Assembly (NCBI GenBank): GCA_013298895.1
Contig: JAAFJM010000004.1
Location: forward strand, 1-64,000
Reading direction: 5' to 3'
Length of the DNA: 64,000 bases
From: Bacteroidota bacterium
GTDB lineage: Bacteria > Bacteroidota > Bacteroidia > UKL13-3
Shown: one piece after another, positions 28,343 through 37,408 of the stretch
How positions within the stretch are numbered: position 1 is the first letter of the stretch
How the letters are laid out: each line of letters begins with the position of its first letter
Position numbers and translations under genes: made by a program
Notes under the pieces: model-generated
Seen by the model: only the letters and a program-made list of their open reading frames with translations
What the model was told of the DNA's origin: nothing
The model's database searches: none

Positions 28343-29587
28343 TTGATCAAGTATAACCAATATCAATTGCCAAATGGCTTAACTGTAATTCATCATTTTG
28401 ATGATAGCACACAACTTTGTGTTCTGAATTTATTATACAACGTAGGTTCAAAACACGAAAATCCTAATAAAACCGGCTTTGCACATTTGTTTGAGCATTT
28501 AATGTTTGGTGGATCTATCAACATTGAAGATTTTGACACAGAACTGCAAGACGCAGGAGGGGAGAGCAATGCATTTACTAGTAATGACATAACAAATTAT
28601 TACTTAACTCTGCCTGCAAATAACATAGAAACAGGATTTTGGCTTGAAAGCGACAGAATGTTAAGCTTGGACTTTAACCAAGAAAGTTTAGATATTCAGC
28701 GCAATGTAGTTATTGAAGAATTCAAGGAACGATACCTGAATCAACCTTATGGCGATGTGTGGTTAAAAATTTTGCCATTGGCGTATAAAGTTCATCCATA
28801 TAGTTGGCCTACCATTGGCAAAGAAATTAGCCATATTGAAAATGCGACACTTGATGATGTAAAAGCCTTTTTTAAAAACTTTTATTGCCCAAATAATGCA
28901 GTATTGGTTATAGCTGGAAATATTGATTTTGATAATTGTAAAGCGTTGGTTAGTAAATGGTTTGAACCAATTCCAACACAAAACTTTATAAAGCCAAATT
29001 ATGAGCAAGAACCTATTCAAACTGAAGCAAGATACGAAACTGTTTATGCTGATGTACCAGCAAACATGATTGTAAAAGCCTATCACATGCCTGCAAGAAC
29101 TGATGAAAAATACTATGCAGCCGATATGTTAACTGATATATTAGGTGCTGGTAAATCGTCAAGATTTTATACCGAATTGGTTAAAAATAAAAACCTATTT
29201 AGTGAATTAGATGCTTATATCAGTGGAGATGTAGAAGCTGGATTATTAATGATTGAAGGAAAAATAAGTGAAGGAATTTCAGTAGAAACTGCCGAAAAAG
29301 CTATCTTAGATTTATTGGAAAACTTTAAACAAAATGGGGTAGGAGAAGATGAATTGACTAAAATAAAAAACAAATCAGAAACTAATATTCGTTTTAATGA
29401 TATGACCGCACTTAACAAAGCCATGAAATTAGCTTATGCTTGGGTTTTAGGCGATGTAGAATTGGTAAATAAGGAAATTGATTTATACTTAAAAGTTACT
29501 CAAGAAGACATTTTAAAAGCAGCTAACGAAATAATTACTCCTAACAATTGTTCAACCCTTTATTACCTATCAAACAATGCTAAATAG
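28343..29587 (+). CDS. M16-family zinc metallopeptidase, catalytic subunit
   Basis: A 414-residue M16 (insulinase/processing-peptidase type) protein. TTG start at 28343. The inverted zinc motif is HLFEH (His48, Glu51, His52), with the downstream acidic ligand region NVVIEEFKERY (about 121-131). No signal peptide is visible, suggesting cytoplasmic location. It overlaps the next gene, a second M16 protein, by 11 bases. Such pairs usually form heterodimers in which only one subunit holds the active site, and this is the active one. Substrate unknown. Confidence 0.92.
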   Translation: MIKYNQYQLPNGLTVIHHFDDSTQLCVLNLLYNVGSKHENPNKTGFAHLFEHLMFGGSINIEDFDTELQDAGGESNAFTSNDITNYYLTLPANNIETGFWLESDRMLSLDFNQESLDIQRNVVIEEFKERYLNQPYGDVWLKILPLAYKVHPYSWPTIGKEISHIENATLDDVKAFFKNFYCPNNAVLVIAGNIDFDNCKALVSKWFEPIPTQNFIKPNYEQEPIQTEARYETVYADVPANMIVKAYHMPARTDEKYYAADMLTDILGAGKSSRFYTELVKNKNLFSELDAYISGDVEAGLLMIEGKISEGISVETAEKAILDLLENFKQNGVGEDELTKIKNKSETNIRFNDMTALNKAMKLAYAWVLGDVELVNKEIDLYLKVTQEDILKAANEIITPNNCSTLYYLSNNAK

Positions 29588-30857
29588 AAAAGAAGCACCA
29601 TTTGCTGCCGAAATAACCAATATAAAAATAAAAGAAGCAGTACAAAATACCTTACCAAATGGTATTAAAGTTTATGCATTAAATGCAGGTAATGAAGAAG
29701 TTTTAAAGCTTGATTTTGTATTTAACGCAGGGGCAATAGCCCAGCAAATAAAGGGACAGGCAAGCTTTACAGCTAAAATGTTAAGTGAAGGAACCAGTAA
29801 ATATTCCGCAGCAGAAATAGCCGAAAAGTTAGATTTTTATGGTGCCTATTTTCAAGCAAAAAGTGGCACTGACGAAGCCACATTAACGCTATATTGCATC
29901 AACAAACATCTTAATAACTGTCTTCCATTTCTTGTTGAAATATTAACGGATAGCATTTTTCCTGAAAAAGATTTAGATATTTTAAAGAAAAATACCATTC
30001 AAAATTTAATAGTTAATGAAGAAAGAAATTCTTATTTAGCAAGGAGAGCATTCAATCAATCAGTGTTTGGAAATACAGTATACGGAAGTTTTTCTACAAA
30101 AGAAGATATTCATAATATTAACAGAAATGATTTAGTTAGTTTTTATAAAACAAACTACCAGCAAGGAATAAAGTATATTATTGCTTCTGGTTTTGTTGAT
30201 GATTCAGTAATAAAAACTATTTCAAGCAATTTTGGAAATAGCACATTCTCGAAAAATTCTGATTTAAATACTTCTTATCAAGGTAAAACATTTGTAAAAG
30301 AAAATATTTTCATAGAAAAAACCTCATCAGTTCAAAGTGCAATAAGGATTGGTAAAAAATTATTTAATAGAAATAACCCTGATTTTAGAGAAATTCAGTT
30401 ATTAAATTTAATTCTTGGTGGATATTTTGGATCTCGATTAATGAAAAATATTCGAGAAGAAAAAGGGCTTACCTATGGTATTTATTCAGCCATTGAAGCT
30501 TATCCAAATGATGCATGTTGGTATATTGATACTGAAATGAACAACGAATTATGCGAAAAAGGTATTGAAGAAATATACAAGGAAGTAAAAAAATTACGTA
30601 CTGAAAAAATAGAAATTGATGAATTAAGGGTTGCAAAAAATTATCTTTTAGGATCATTCTTAAGAAGCATAGATGGACCTTTTAGCCTAGCTGATAGATT
30701 TAAAATATTACAAGATTACAATTTAACTTATCAATATTATTACGAGTACATTGATATTATAAAAAACAGTACACCAGAAAGATTAATAGAACTTTCCGAT
30801 AAATATTTAAACGAAGAAACTTTTACAAAAATAAGAGTTGGTGCTTATTCTAAATGA
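29577..30857 (+). CDS. M16-family peptidase, non-catalytic partner
   Basis: A 426-residue M16 protein starting at ATG inside the end of the catalytic subunit gene. The HxxEH zinc motif is absent: the equivalent region reads GQASFTAKMLSEGTSKY. The C-terminal half keeps GGYFGSRLMKNIREEKGLTYGIYSAIE, which carries the R/Y substrate-binding pair of the non-catalytic subunits. It therefore probably completes the peptidase clamp with its neighbour. Its stop overlaps the start of a T9SS cargo gene by four bases, so three genes appear translationally coupled. Confidence 0.9.
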   Translation: MLNRKEAPFAAEITNIKIKEAVQNTLPNGIKVYALNAGNEEVLKLDFVFNAGAIAQQIKGQASFTAKMLSEGTSKYSAAEIAEKLDFYGAYFQAKSGTDEATLTLYCINKHLNNCLPFLVEILTDSIFPEKDLDILKKNTIQNLIVNEERNSYLARRAFNQSVFGNTVYGSFSTKEDIHNINRNDLVSFYKTNYQQGIKYIIASGFVDDSVIKTISSNFGNSTFSKNSDLNTSYQGKTFVKENIFIEKTSSVQSAIRIGKKLFNRNNPDFREIQLLNLILGGYFGSRLMKNIREEKGLTYGIYSAIEAYPNDACWYIDTEMNNELCEKGIEEIYKEVKKLRTEKIEIDELRVAKNYLLGSFLRSIDGPFSLADRFKILQDYNLTYQYYYEYIDIIKNSTPERLIELSDKYLNEETFTKIRVGAYSK

Positions 30858-32593
30858 TAAAAAAACTTTACATACTACTTCTCTTATTTATTACAGCAAA
30901 TATTGCTCAGGCTCAGTATTGCTCAAAATTAAGAAGAATATGTAGAGCAAATTTAAATAACGATATTTTTTGGAACTACAATCAAAGTGTTCCATGTGGA
31001 ACATTTAAAGAATATCGAATTTACGGACGAGATAAAACATCTAATCCATACACTTTATTAAATACTGAAATAAACCAAAACATAACTAATTGGAGTCATT
31101 TAAATGCAAATGTTCCTAGTAATAAAAACTGGGATTATTTTATAGAAACAGTGTTTAATTGCTCAGGTATAGATAATTTATGTTATTCAGATACTCAAAA
31201 TGTATCTGAGTTTTACTTACCAAAAAGTAAGATTGCATTTGTATCAATAGATATAAAAACTAATAAACCACTTATTATTTGGGAGCAAAATACTTTTCCA
31301 AGTTTTTGGTATGTAGATATGTTTAATGATAATGCAATAAAAACGGGAATAATAGATACATTCTTTATTGATAATATAACAGGTTTAGACCCAAAATCGG
31401 GAAGTTTAAAATATGTTATAGCAGCAGTTGACAGTTGTACCAAAAGATGGGACTACCTACCAGAAGATTATCATTATACTATTTATAACACAGCTACAAT
31501 TGATACATGCTTTAATAGAGTAAGTCTTAATTGGACAAAATACATAGGTTGGGGTAATAACATAAAATATTACTACATCTATAAAAATATTAATGATTTA
31601 GGTTTTCAATTAGTAGATAGTGTTTCAGCATTAACAACAAATTATATAGATAAAGTAAATAGTGGAGAAACTATAGAATATTATATAATGGCAGTAAATA
31701 CAGTAAATGGAAAATATAAAAGTAATTCTAATTTAGTATCATTAGTATCAGGTAAAAGAATATCCAATCATAATTTAAAAATAAATTATATAACCCTAAA
31801 TAATAAAATCAATATCAATATCAATTTTAATTCAATATCAGATATTGATTCAATTCAAATATTAAAGTCAAATAATAATCAAAACTTTCAATTATATAAA
31901 AAAAATAAAATATTGACTTCTCCATTTAATGATGTAGATATTAATGAAGATGGAAATAGAAGAGTTTATTATTATTTAGTATCAAAAAACTCATGTAATG
32001 AATGGACAGATACTTCAAGTATTTCTAGTAATATTCTTTTAGAACAGAAAGAAAATATAGTTGAAAATAATTTATGGTGGAATCAATATTCCACGTGGAA
32101 CAGTGGGGTAGAAAAATACGTAATATACAGAGAAACAAGGCTTAACGCACAAATATTGAATCCATTTTCACAAAGATTCAATGGACTAGATTCATTCTAT
32201 TCAGATAACACAACTGATAATACAATTGATGGAACTACCTTATGCTATAAAGTGATTGGAACTGAAAATACTACAGGTTATACAAGCGAATCAAATACTG
32301 TATGTATTGTAGGTGGAATGAAAGTCTATTTTCCAGACGGTGTAATTGCAAGAAACCAAACAAACGTATTTAAACCCATTGGTGTTTACATAGATTATAA
32401 AAAGTCTAAAATGAATATTTATAATAGATGGGGTAAACTAGTTAAAGAAATAACTGATTTAAATATTGGATGGGATTTAACAGATGAAAATAATAGTTTT
32501 GCAGAAACAGATACTTATGTATACGATGCACAAATTATTGGATTAGATGGTAAACAAATAAATAAATCAGGTACAATTACAATAATTAGATAA
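30854..32593 (+). CDS. T9SS type B secreted protein with fibronectin-like domains
   Basis: A 579-residue secreted protein: signal peptide (about 1-20, ending AQAQY), several fibronectin type III-like domains (segments such as ISLNWTKYIGWG... and INYYIMAVNT-like strands), and a type B sorting domain at the end (ARNQTNVFKPIGVYIDYKKS, IYNRWGKLVKEI, final GTITIIR). The sorting domain is somewhat divergent, lacking the usual FTPNNDG. Visibly more A/T-rich than most neighbours, with many AGA and ATA codons. It is coupled to the upstream M16 gene (ATGA) and abuts ybeY (stop directly followed by ATG). Two parS-like sites lie inside it. Confidence 0.85.
   Translation: MIKKLYILLLLFITANIAQAQYCSKLRRICRANLNNDIFWNYNQSVPCGTFKEYRIYGRDKTSNPYTLLNTEINQNITNWSHLNANVPSNKNWDYFIETVFNCSGIDNLCYSDTQNVSEFYLPKSKIAFVSIDIKTNKPLIIWEQNTFPSFWYVDMFNDNAIKTGIIDTFFIDNITGLDPKSGSLKYVIAAVDSCTKRWDYLPEDYHYTIYNTATIDTCFNRVSLNWTKYIGWGNNIKYYYIYKNINDLGFQLVDSVSALTTNYIDKVNSGETIEYYIMAVNTVNGKYKSNSNLVSLVSGKRISNHNLKINYITLNNKINININFNSISDIDSIQILKSNNNQNFQLYKKNKILTSPFNDVDINEDGNRRVYYYLVSKNSCNEWTDTSSISSNILLEQKENIVENNLWWNQYSTWNSGVEKYVIYRETRLNAQILNPFSQRFNGLDSFYSDNTTDNTIDGTTLCYKVIGTENTTGYTSESNTVCIVGGMKVYFPDGVIARNQTNVFKPIGVYIDYKKSKMNIYNRWGKLVKEITDLNIGWDLTDENNSFAETDTYVYDAQIIGLDGKQINKSGTITIIR
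30988..31003. other. parS-like ParB binding site 1
   Basis: TGTTCCATGTGGAACA matches 15 of 16 positions of the parS consensus TGTTNCACGTGNAACA, with T for C in the central CG. It lies inside the T9SS gene's coding sequence and is one of three such sites in 2.0 kb. Confidence 0.65.
32087..32102. other. parS-like ParB binding site 2
   Basis: TATTCCACGTGGAACA matches 15 of 16 positions of the parS consensus, with the whole CACGTG core and inner arms intact. It lies inside the T9SS gene near its middle. Confidence 0.75.
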
Positions 32594-33007
32594 ATGATAT
32601 ATTATAATAATATAGATAGTAAATACATAATTAAAGAAAAAAGAAAAGTTAGTAACTGGATAAAATCGTGCATTAATGAAGAAGGGAAAATAATTGATAA
32701 TATTTCATTTAACCTATGTAGTGATGAATATATTTTACAATTAAATAATGAAGCTTTACAACACGACTATTATACTGATATTATTACTTTTGAACTGAAC
32801 GAAAAAGATGAACCAATAGAAGGAGATATTTATATAAGTATTGATAGGGTAAAAGATAATGCTATAACTTTACATATTCCTTTTATAAACGAATTACACA
32901 GAGTGCTAATACATGGAGTTCTTCATTTATGCGGCTATAAAGATAAAAGTAAAAAAGAAGAACTTTTGATGAGAGAAAAAGAAAATTATTATTTAAATAA
33001 ATTATAG
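32594..33007 (+). CDS. ybeY: endoribonuclease YbeY (rRNA maturation factor)
   Basis: A 137-residue UPF0054 protein, a zinc-dependent RNase involved in 16S rRNA 3' end maturation and ribosome quality control. The metal motif is HGVLHLCGYKD: His107 and His111 are present, while the third position, normally His in HGxLHLxGYDH, is Asp117 in a KDKSKKEE context. I recall the same change in other Bacteroidota YbeY proteins. A conserved early TDIITFEL strand is also seen. The ATG follows directly on the stop of the upstream gene, and mnmG follows after 22 bp containing a parS-like site. Confidence 0.9.
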   Translation: MIYYNNIDSKYIIKEKRKVSNWIKSCINEEGKIIDNISFNLCSDEYILQLNNEALQHDYYTDIITFELNEKDEPIEGDIYISIDRVKDNAITLHIPFINELHRVLIHGVLHLCGYKDKSKKEELLMREKENYYLNKL

Positions 33008-33021
33008 TTCCACGTGGAACA
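33006..33021. other. parS-like ParB binding site 3, ahead of mnmG
   Basis: AGTTCCACGTGGAACA matches 15 of 16 positions of TGTTNCACGTGNAACA. The perfect palindrome GTTCCACGTGGAAC sits between the ybeY stop and the mnmG ATG (33030), where it may also affect mnmG translation or transcription. Confidence 0.8.
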
Positions 33022-33029
33022 AAAATAAA

Positions 33030-34892
33030 ATGTTAGGAAAATACGATATAATAGTAGTTGGTGCAGGACATGCAGGCTGTGAAGCCGCTGCTGCTGCTGC
33101 AAATATGGGGAGCAAAGTTTTACTCATAACAATGGATATGAATAAAATAGCCCAAATGAGTTGCAATCCAGCAATGGGTGGTGTGGCTAAAGGTCAAATA
33201 GTTAGAGAAATAGACGCATTAGGAGGCTATTCAGGAATTGTTACTGATAACTCTGCTATTCAATTTAGATTACTAAATAGATCGAAAGGACCTGCCATGT
33301 ATAGTCCACGAGCACAAAGTGATAGAATGTTATTTTCACAATATTGGAGAGAACATTTAGAACAAATACCAAATGTAGACTTTTGGCAAGATATGGTAAG
33401 TAGTTTACTAATTGAAAATGGAAAATTAGTTGGTGTTAAGACTGGGATGGGAATGAATATCTATTCAAAAGCTGTAGTTTTAACAAATGGAACATTTTTA
33501 AATGGAATAATTCACATTGGACAAAAACAATTTGGTGGAGGCAGAATAGGAGAGAAGTCGGCTAGTGGAATTACAGAACAATTAATTAGTTTAGGGTTTG
33601 AAAGTGGAAGAATGAAAACAGGAACTCCACCAAGGGTAGATGGACGAACTTTGAATTATGAAGCCATGGAAATTCAGGAAGGGGACGAAAATCCAGGTAA
33701 ATTTTCATACACAAATACTAAACTTTTAACGAACCAAAGACCATGCTGGATAACCTATACCAACGAAAAGGTACACGATATATTAAGAACTGGATTCGAT
33801 GATTCACCTATGTATGCAGGTAGAATAAAAGGTTTAGGCCCAAGATATTGTCCATCTATAGAAGATAAAATAAACAGATTTGCAGAAAGAGATAGACATC
33901 AAATATTTGTGGAACCTGAAGGTTGGAATACAGTAGAAATATATGTAAATGGTTTTTCGACTTCATTGCCAGATGAAATACAATTAAAAGCCATGCAGTT
34001 AATTCCTGGATTTGAAAATGCTAAAATGTTTAGACCAGGCTATGCCATTGAATATGATTATTTTCCACCAACCCAATTAAAGCTAACTTTAGAAACCCAT
34101 CTAATGGAAAACCTATATTTTGCAGGTCAAATTAATGGTACCACAGGTTATGAAGAAGCTGCTTGTCAAGGATTAATGGCTGGAATAAATGCTCATTTAA
34201 AAATTAAAGAAAAAGAAGAATTTATACTTAAGCGATCAGAAGCTTATATTGGAGTGTTAATTGATGATTTGGTAAATAAAGGAACTGATGAACCTTACAG
34301 AATGTTCACATCGAGGGCTGAATATAGAATTTTATTACGTCAAGATAATGCTGATATAAGACTAACTGAAATTGGAAATAAAATTGGTTTAGCAAGCAAT
34401 GAAAGATTGGAAAATGTCAAACTAAAAATTGAGCATACCAATGAAATAGTTAAACATTTTAAGAAAACTTCTGTAACACCTGATGAAATTAATCCATTAT
34501 TAGAAGAATATAATACCACACCAATTCCTCAAAATTATAAATTAATGCAAATTGTTACCAGGCCACAATTAGACATACATATTTTGAAAGATAAGGTAGA
34601 ATCGATTGGAAACTTTTTAAATAAATACAATGAAGATGAAATTCTTCAAGCTGAAATATTGATGAAATATGAAGGTTATTTAGAAAAAGAACAATTGATG
34701 GTAGAAAAAATGAATAGATTAGAAAACGTAAATATCAATGAAGATTTTGATTTTACATCAATTCATAATTTAAGCAGTGAAGCAAGACAAAAATTAAATA
34801 AACAAAAACCTAGAACTTTAGGCCAAGCAGCAAGAATTAGTGGAATATCACCTTCCGATATTTCAGTTTTAATGATACATTTGGGCCGATAA
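33030..34892 (+). CDS. mnmG: tRNA uridine-5-carboxymethylaminomethyl modification enzyme MnmG
   Basis: A 620-residue FAD enzyme (GidA) that with MnmE modifies U34 of certain tRNAs. The N-terminal dinucleotide fold has VVGAGHAGCEAA (about 7-18). Further family markers: SCNPAMGGVAKGQIVREIDALGG split around residue 45-65, GRMKTGTPPRVDGR, GPRYCPSIEDK, and GQINGTTGYEEAACQGLMAG. Length is normal for the long form. It is the fifth gene of the plus-strand run beginning with the M16 pair, and is separated from ybeY by a parS-like palindrome. mnmG often lies near the chromosome origin. Confidence 0.97.
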   Translation: MLGKYDIIVVGAGHAGCEAAAAAANMGSKVLLITMDMNKIAQMSCNPAMGGVAKGQIVREIDALGGYSGIVTDNSAIQFRLLNRSKGPAMYSPRAQSDRMLFSQYWREHLEQIPNVDFWQDMVSSLLIENGKLVGVKTGMGMNIYSKAVVLTNGTFLNGIIHIGQKQFGGGRIGEKSASGITEQLISLGFESGRMKTGTPPRVDGRTLNYEAMEIQEGDENPGKFSYTNTKLLTNQRPCWITYTNEKVHDILRTGFDDSPMYAGRIKGLGPRYCPSIEDKINRFAERDRHQIFVEPEGWNTVEIYVNGFSTSLPDEIQLKAMQLIPGFENAKMFRPGYAIEYDYFPPTQLKLTLETHLMENLYFAGQINGTTGYEEAACQGLMAGINAHLKIKEKEEFILKRSEAYIGVLIDDLVNKGTDEPYRMFTSRAEYRILLRQDNADIRLTEIGNKIGLASNERLENVKLKIEHTNEIVKHFKKTSVTPDEINPLLEEYNTTPIPQNYKLMQIVTRPQLDIHILKDKVESIGNFLNKYNEDEILQAEILMKYEGYLEKEQLMVEKMNRLENVNINEDFDFTSIHNLSSEARQKLNKQKPRTLGQAARISGISPSDISVLMIHLGR

Positions 34893-34896
34893 AAAT

Positions 34897-35787
34897 ATGG
34901 AAAAATTAACTACCTGTTTAGTTTGTGGAAACAGTGAATTTACCACAGAACTAACATGCAAAGATTTTGTAGCAACTAATGAAAATTTTGAGCTGAATAG
35001 ATGTTCGAAATGTAGTTTTTTATTTACCAATCCAAGACCAAATACTGAAGAGATTGGTAAGTATTATCAAAGTGATAAATACGTGTCACATTCTGGCAAA
35101 AAAGAAGGTTTTGGCTTAATGTATAAAGTTTATGATATTGTAAGAAACTACAGCATTAAAGAAAAACTAGACTTAATAAAAAAATACAATACAACAGGTA
35201 ATTTAATGGATTTAGGTTGCGGATTGGGTTACTTTTTACATGGAGCTGTGGTAGATAAAACATTTAATTGTATTGGTGTAGATGTAAGCGATGATGCAAT
35301 TAATTACGTGAAATCAACTTTTGGTTATGAAGTAAAAAATGAAAACGAATTAGATACTTTTGAACATAATAGTTTTGATGTAATAACTCAATGGCACGTA
35401 TTAGAGCATGTTCATTATTTAAACGAACGTATGATTCAATTAAATAATCTATTAAAAGATGATGGAACCATGTTTATTGCTGTTCCTAATTCAGATAGTT
35501 GGGATGCTAAAAATTACAAAGAATTTTGGGATGGTTATGATGTACCAAGACATTTGTATCATTTCAATCAAAAAAGTTTTAAATTATTAATGGAAAAACA
35601 TGGCTTCAAAATTGTAGAAACAAAACCATTATTGTTTGATGCACCATACATTTCAATGAGAAGTGAAACACATAAACAAAATAATTTTACGATGATAAGA
35701 GGAGCTATTAATGGAATTATTTCAAACAATAATGCAAGCATAAAAGGTGATTATTCTTCATTACTTTTTGTGGTAAAAAAAACTTAA
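34897..35787 (+). CDS. class I SAM-dependent methyltransferase with N-terminal zinc ribbon
   Basis: A 296-residue protein. Four cysteines (TCLVCGN near residue 8 and RCSKCSF near 36) form a likely zinc ribbon, followed by a Rossmann-type methyltransferase domain with SAM motif LMDLGCGLGYFL (about 104-115), CIGVDVSDDA, and a QWHVLEHVH segment typical of Methyltransf_11/23 members. The end resembles methyltransferases acting on sugars or small molecules. Substrate unknown. It starts 5 bp after mnmG and probably shares its transcript. Confidence 0.88.
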   Translation: MEKLTTCLVCGNSEFTTELTCKDFVATNENFELNRCSKCSFLFTNPRPNTEEIGKYYQSDKYVSHSGKKEGFGLMYKVYDIVRNYSIKEKLDLIKKYNTTGNLMDLGCGLGYFLHGAVVDKTFNCIGVDVSDDAINYVKSTFGYEVKNENELDTFEHNSFDVITQWHVLEHVHYLNERMIQLNNLLKDDGTMFIAVPNSDSWDAKNYKEFWDGYDVPRHLYHFNQKSFKLLMEKHGFKIVETKPLLFDAPYISMRSETHKQNNFTMIRGAINGIISNNNASIKGDYSSLLFVVKKT

Positions 35788-35803
35788 TTCATACATATTA
35801 ATA

Positions 35804-37408
35804 ATGAAATTATTTAATAAAACACTTTTATTTGGTTTAGTGATATTGGCTAGCTGTGCTCAAATTGTTGCACCAACAGGTGGACCAAAAGACGAAATAG
35901 GACCTAAAGTGTTAGAAGTATTACCAAAAGATAAAACTGTTAAATTTTCAGCTATCAATCAAGATGTAAGAATAAGGTTTGATGAGTTTATTCAACTAAA
36001 AGATCCTAGTAAACAAATAGTAATGAGCCCACCTTTAAAACAGGCTCCAGAATATTTAATTAATGGAAAAGAATTAAGAATAAAATTCAAAGAACCTTTA
36101 GCTAACAATACAACATACACCATAAATTTTGGTAATGCAGTTATAGATAATCATGAAGGAATTATAGCTAATAATTTACAATATACATTTTCTACGGGAA
36201 ACTATATTGATAGTAACTTTATAAAAGGAAAAGTAAAAAATGCTTTTAGTGATTTACCAGCCGAAGGTGTAATTGTTTCGCTGTACAAAAAATCACAATT
36301 TACTGATACTACAATTTATAAATTTAACCCAACCTATTTTACTAAAACAAAAGCAGATGGCACATTTATAATTGAAAATATGCCATCTGATGAATTTTAC
36401 TTATATGCCTATAAAAAGGAAGGAATAGATTTAAAATACGCAAAAAACGATAGTGTCGCAATAAGCAAATTAGAAGTAAATACTGGTAGTAACAATGGTT
36501 TTTATAATTTATTTTTATTTAAACCAAACGAATATAAACTTAATAAATTATTTGATACTAGCTCTAATCAATTTGGAGTGTATAATTTTACAGTTTATAA
36601 GCCAAACTCATTTCTTGTGAATTTAGATAATGGAAACAAAGTATTTCAAAAAATAATTAAAGGAACAAATTTTATTGACACAGTGAAGGCTTTTGTAGAA
36701 ACTAATACAGAAGTACAAAAATTTAAAATTAATGCATTAGACACGAGTTTTTCTATCAAAATAACACCAAAAAAGAAAAGTAGGCTTCCTGAATTGAATT
36801 TAAATGCTAAAACAGACATCAATCCTTTAGATACATTTTTGGTAGAAGCAACACTTCCAATAAAAACATTTATTAAGGATAGCATTATATTCAAAGAAGA
36901 TACAGTTGTAATTAAACCACAATTATTTGATTATCAAAATAATACATTTAAATTTAGGTTTTATACTAATTGGAAAGAATCAACAAAATACAACATTATA
37001 TTCAAAGATTCAGCGCTACAAGATATTTATGGAAAGTACAATAAATCAACTACTTACAACATAAATATAAAACAATTTAAAGACTATGGAAACTTGGTAT
37101 TAAATGTGGAATTAGCAGGTGCAAAACATAATTATATCCTACAGTTACTAAATAAAAATACCAATGAAGTAATTAGAGAATTTAATGTTAACAAAAGCAC
37201 TCAATTGAAATTAGAGTATTTAAATCCAGTAGAAGCAAAAATTAAAGTAATAGAAGACTTGAATAACAATGGATTATGGGATAATGGAGACTTGGAAAAG
37301 ATGATTTTACCAGAAAAAGTATTTAACTATAATCAAGTGTTTAATATCAGGGCTTACTGGGACTTGGAACAAAACGTTAACATTAACGATATTATTAACC
37401 AACAATAA
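35804..37408 (+). CDS. Ig-like (Big_5) domain lipoprotein
   Basis: A 534-residue lipoprotein: the signal sequence ends in LASCAQ with Cys18 as the lipidation site. Residues about 30-130 form a Big_5 Ig-like domain (VLPKDKTVKFSAINQDVRIR ... YTINFGNAVIDNHEG), followed by further beta-rich domains, including a carboxypeptidase-regulatory-like segment near 135-200 (FSDLPAEGVIVSLYKK). The N-terminal APTGGPKDEIGPKV is a signature of a family conserved across Bacteroidota; I know of no assigned function. It is 17 bp after the methyltransferase gene and is last in the operon. Confidence 0.82.
   Translation: MKLFNKTLLFGLVILASCAQIVAPTGGPKDEIGPKVLEVLPKDKTVKFSAINQDVRIRFDEFIQLKDPSKQIVMSPPLKQAPEYLINGKELRIKFKEPLANNTTYTINFGNAVIDNHEGIIANNLQYTFSTGNYIDSNFIKGKVKNAFSDLPAEGVIVSLYKKSQFTDTTIYKFNPTYFTKTKADGTFIIENMPSDEFYLYAYKKEGIDLKYAKNDSVAISKLEVNTGSNNGFYNLFLFKPNEYKLNKLFDTSSNQFGVYNFTVYKPNSFLVNLDNGNKVFQKIIKGTNFIDTVKAFVETNTEVQKFKINALDTSFSIKITPKKKSRLPELNLNAKTDINPLDTFLVEATLPIKTFIKDSIIFKEDTVVIKPQLFDYQNNTFKFRFYTNWKESTKYNIIFKDSALQDIYGKYNKSTTYNINIKQFKDYGNLVLNVELAGAKHNYILQLLNKNTNEVIREFNVNKSTQLKLEYLNPVEAKIKVIEDLNNNGLWDNGDLEKMILPEKVFNYNQVFNIRAYWDLEQNVNINDIINQQ

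Noticed and set aside
31780-31870. Short repeated atcaatatcaat unit as a tandem-repeat array
   Set aside because: It is low-complexity coding sequence of Asn and Ile codons, with only a few irregular units.
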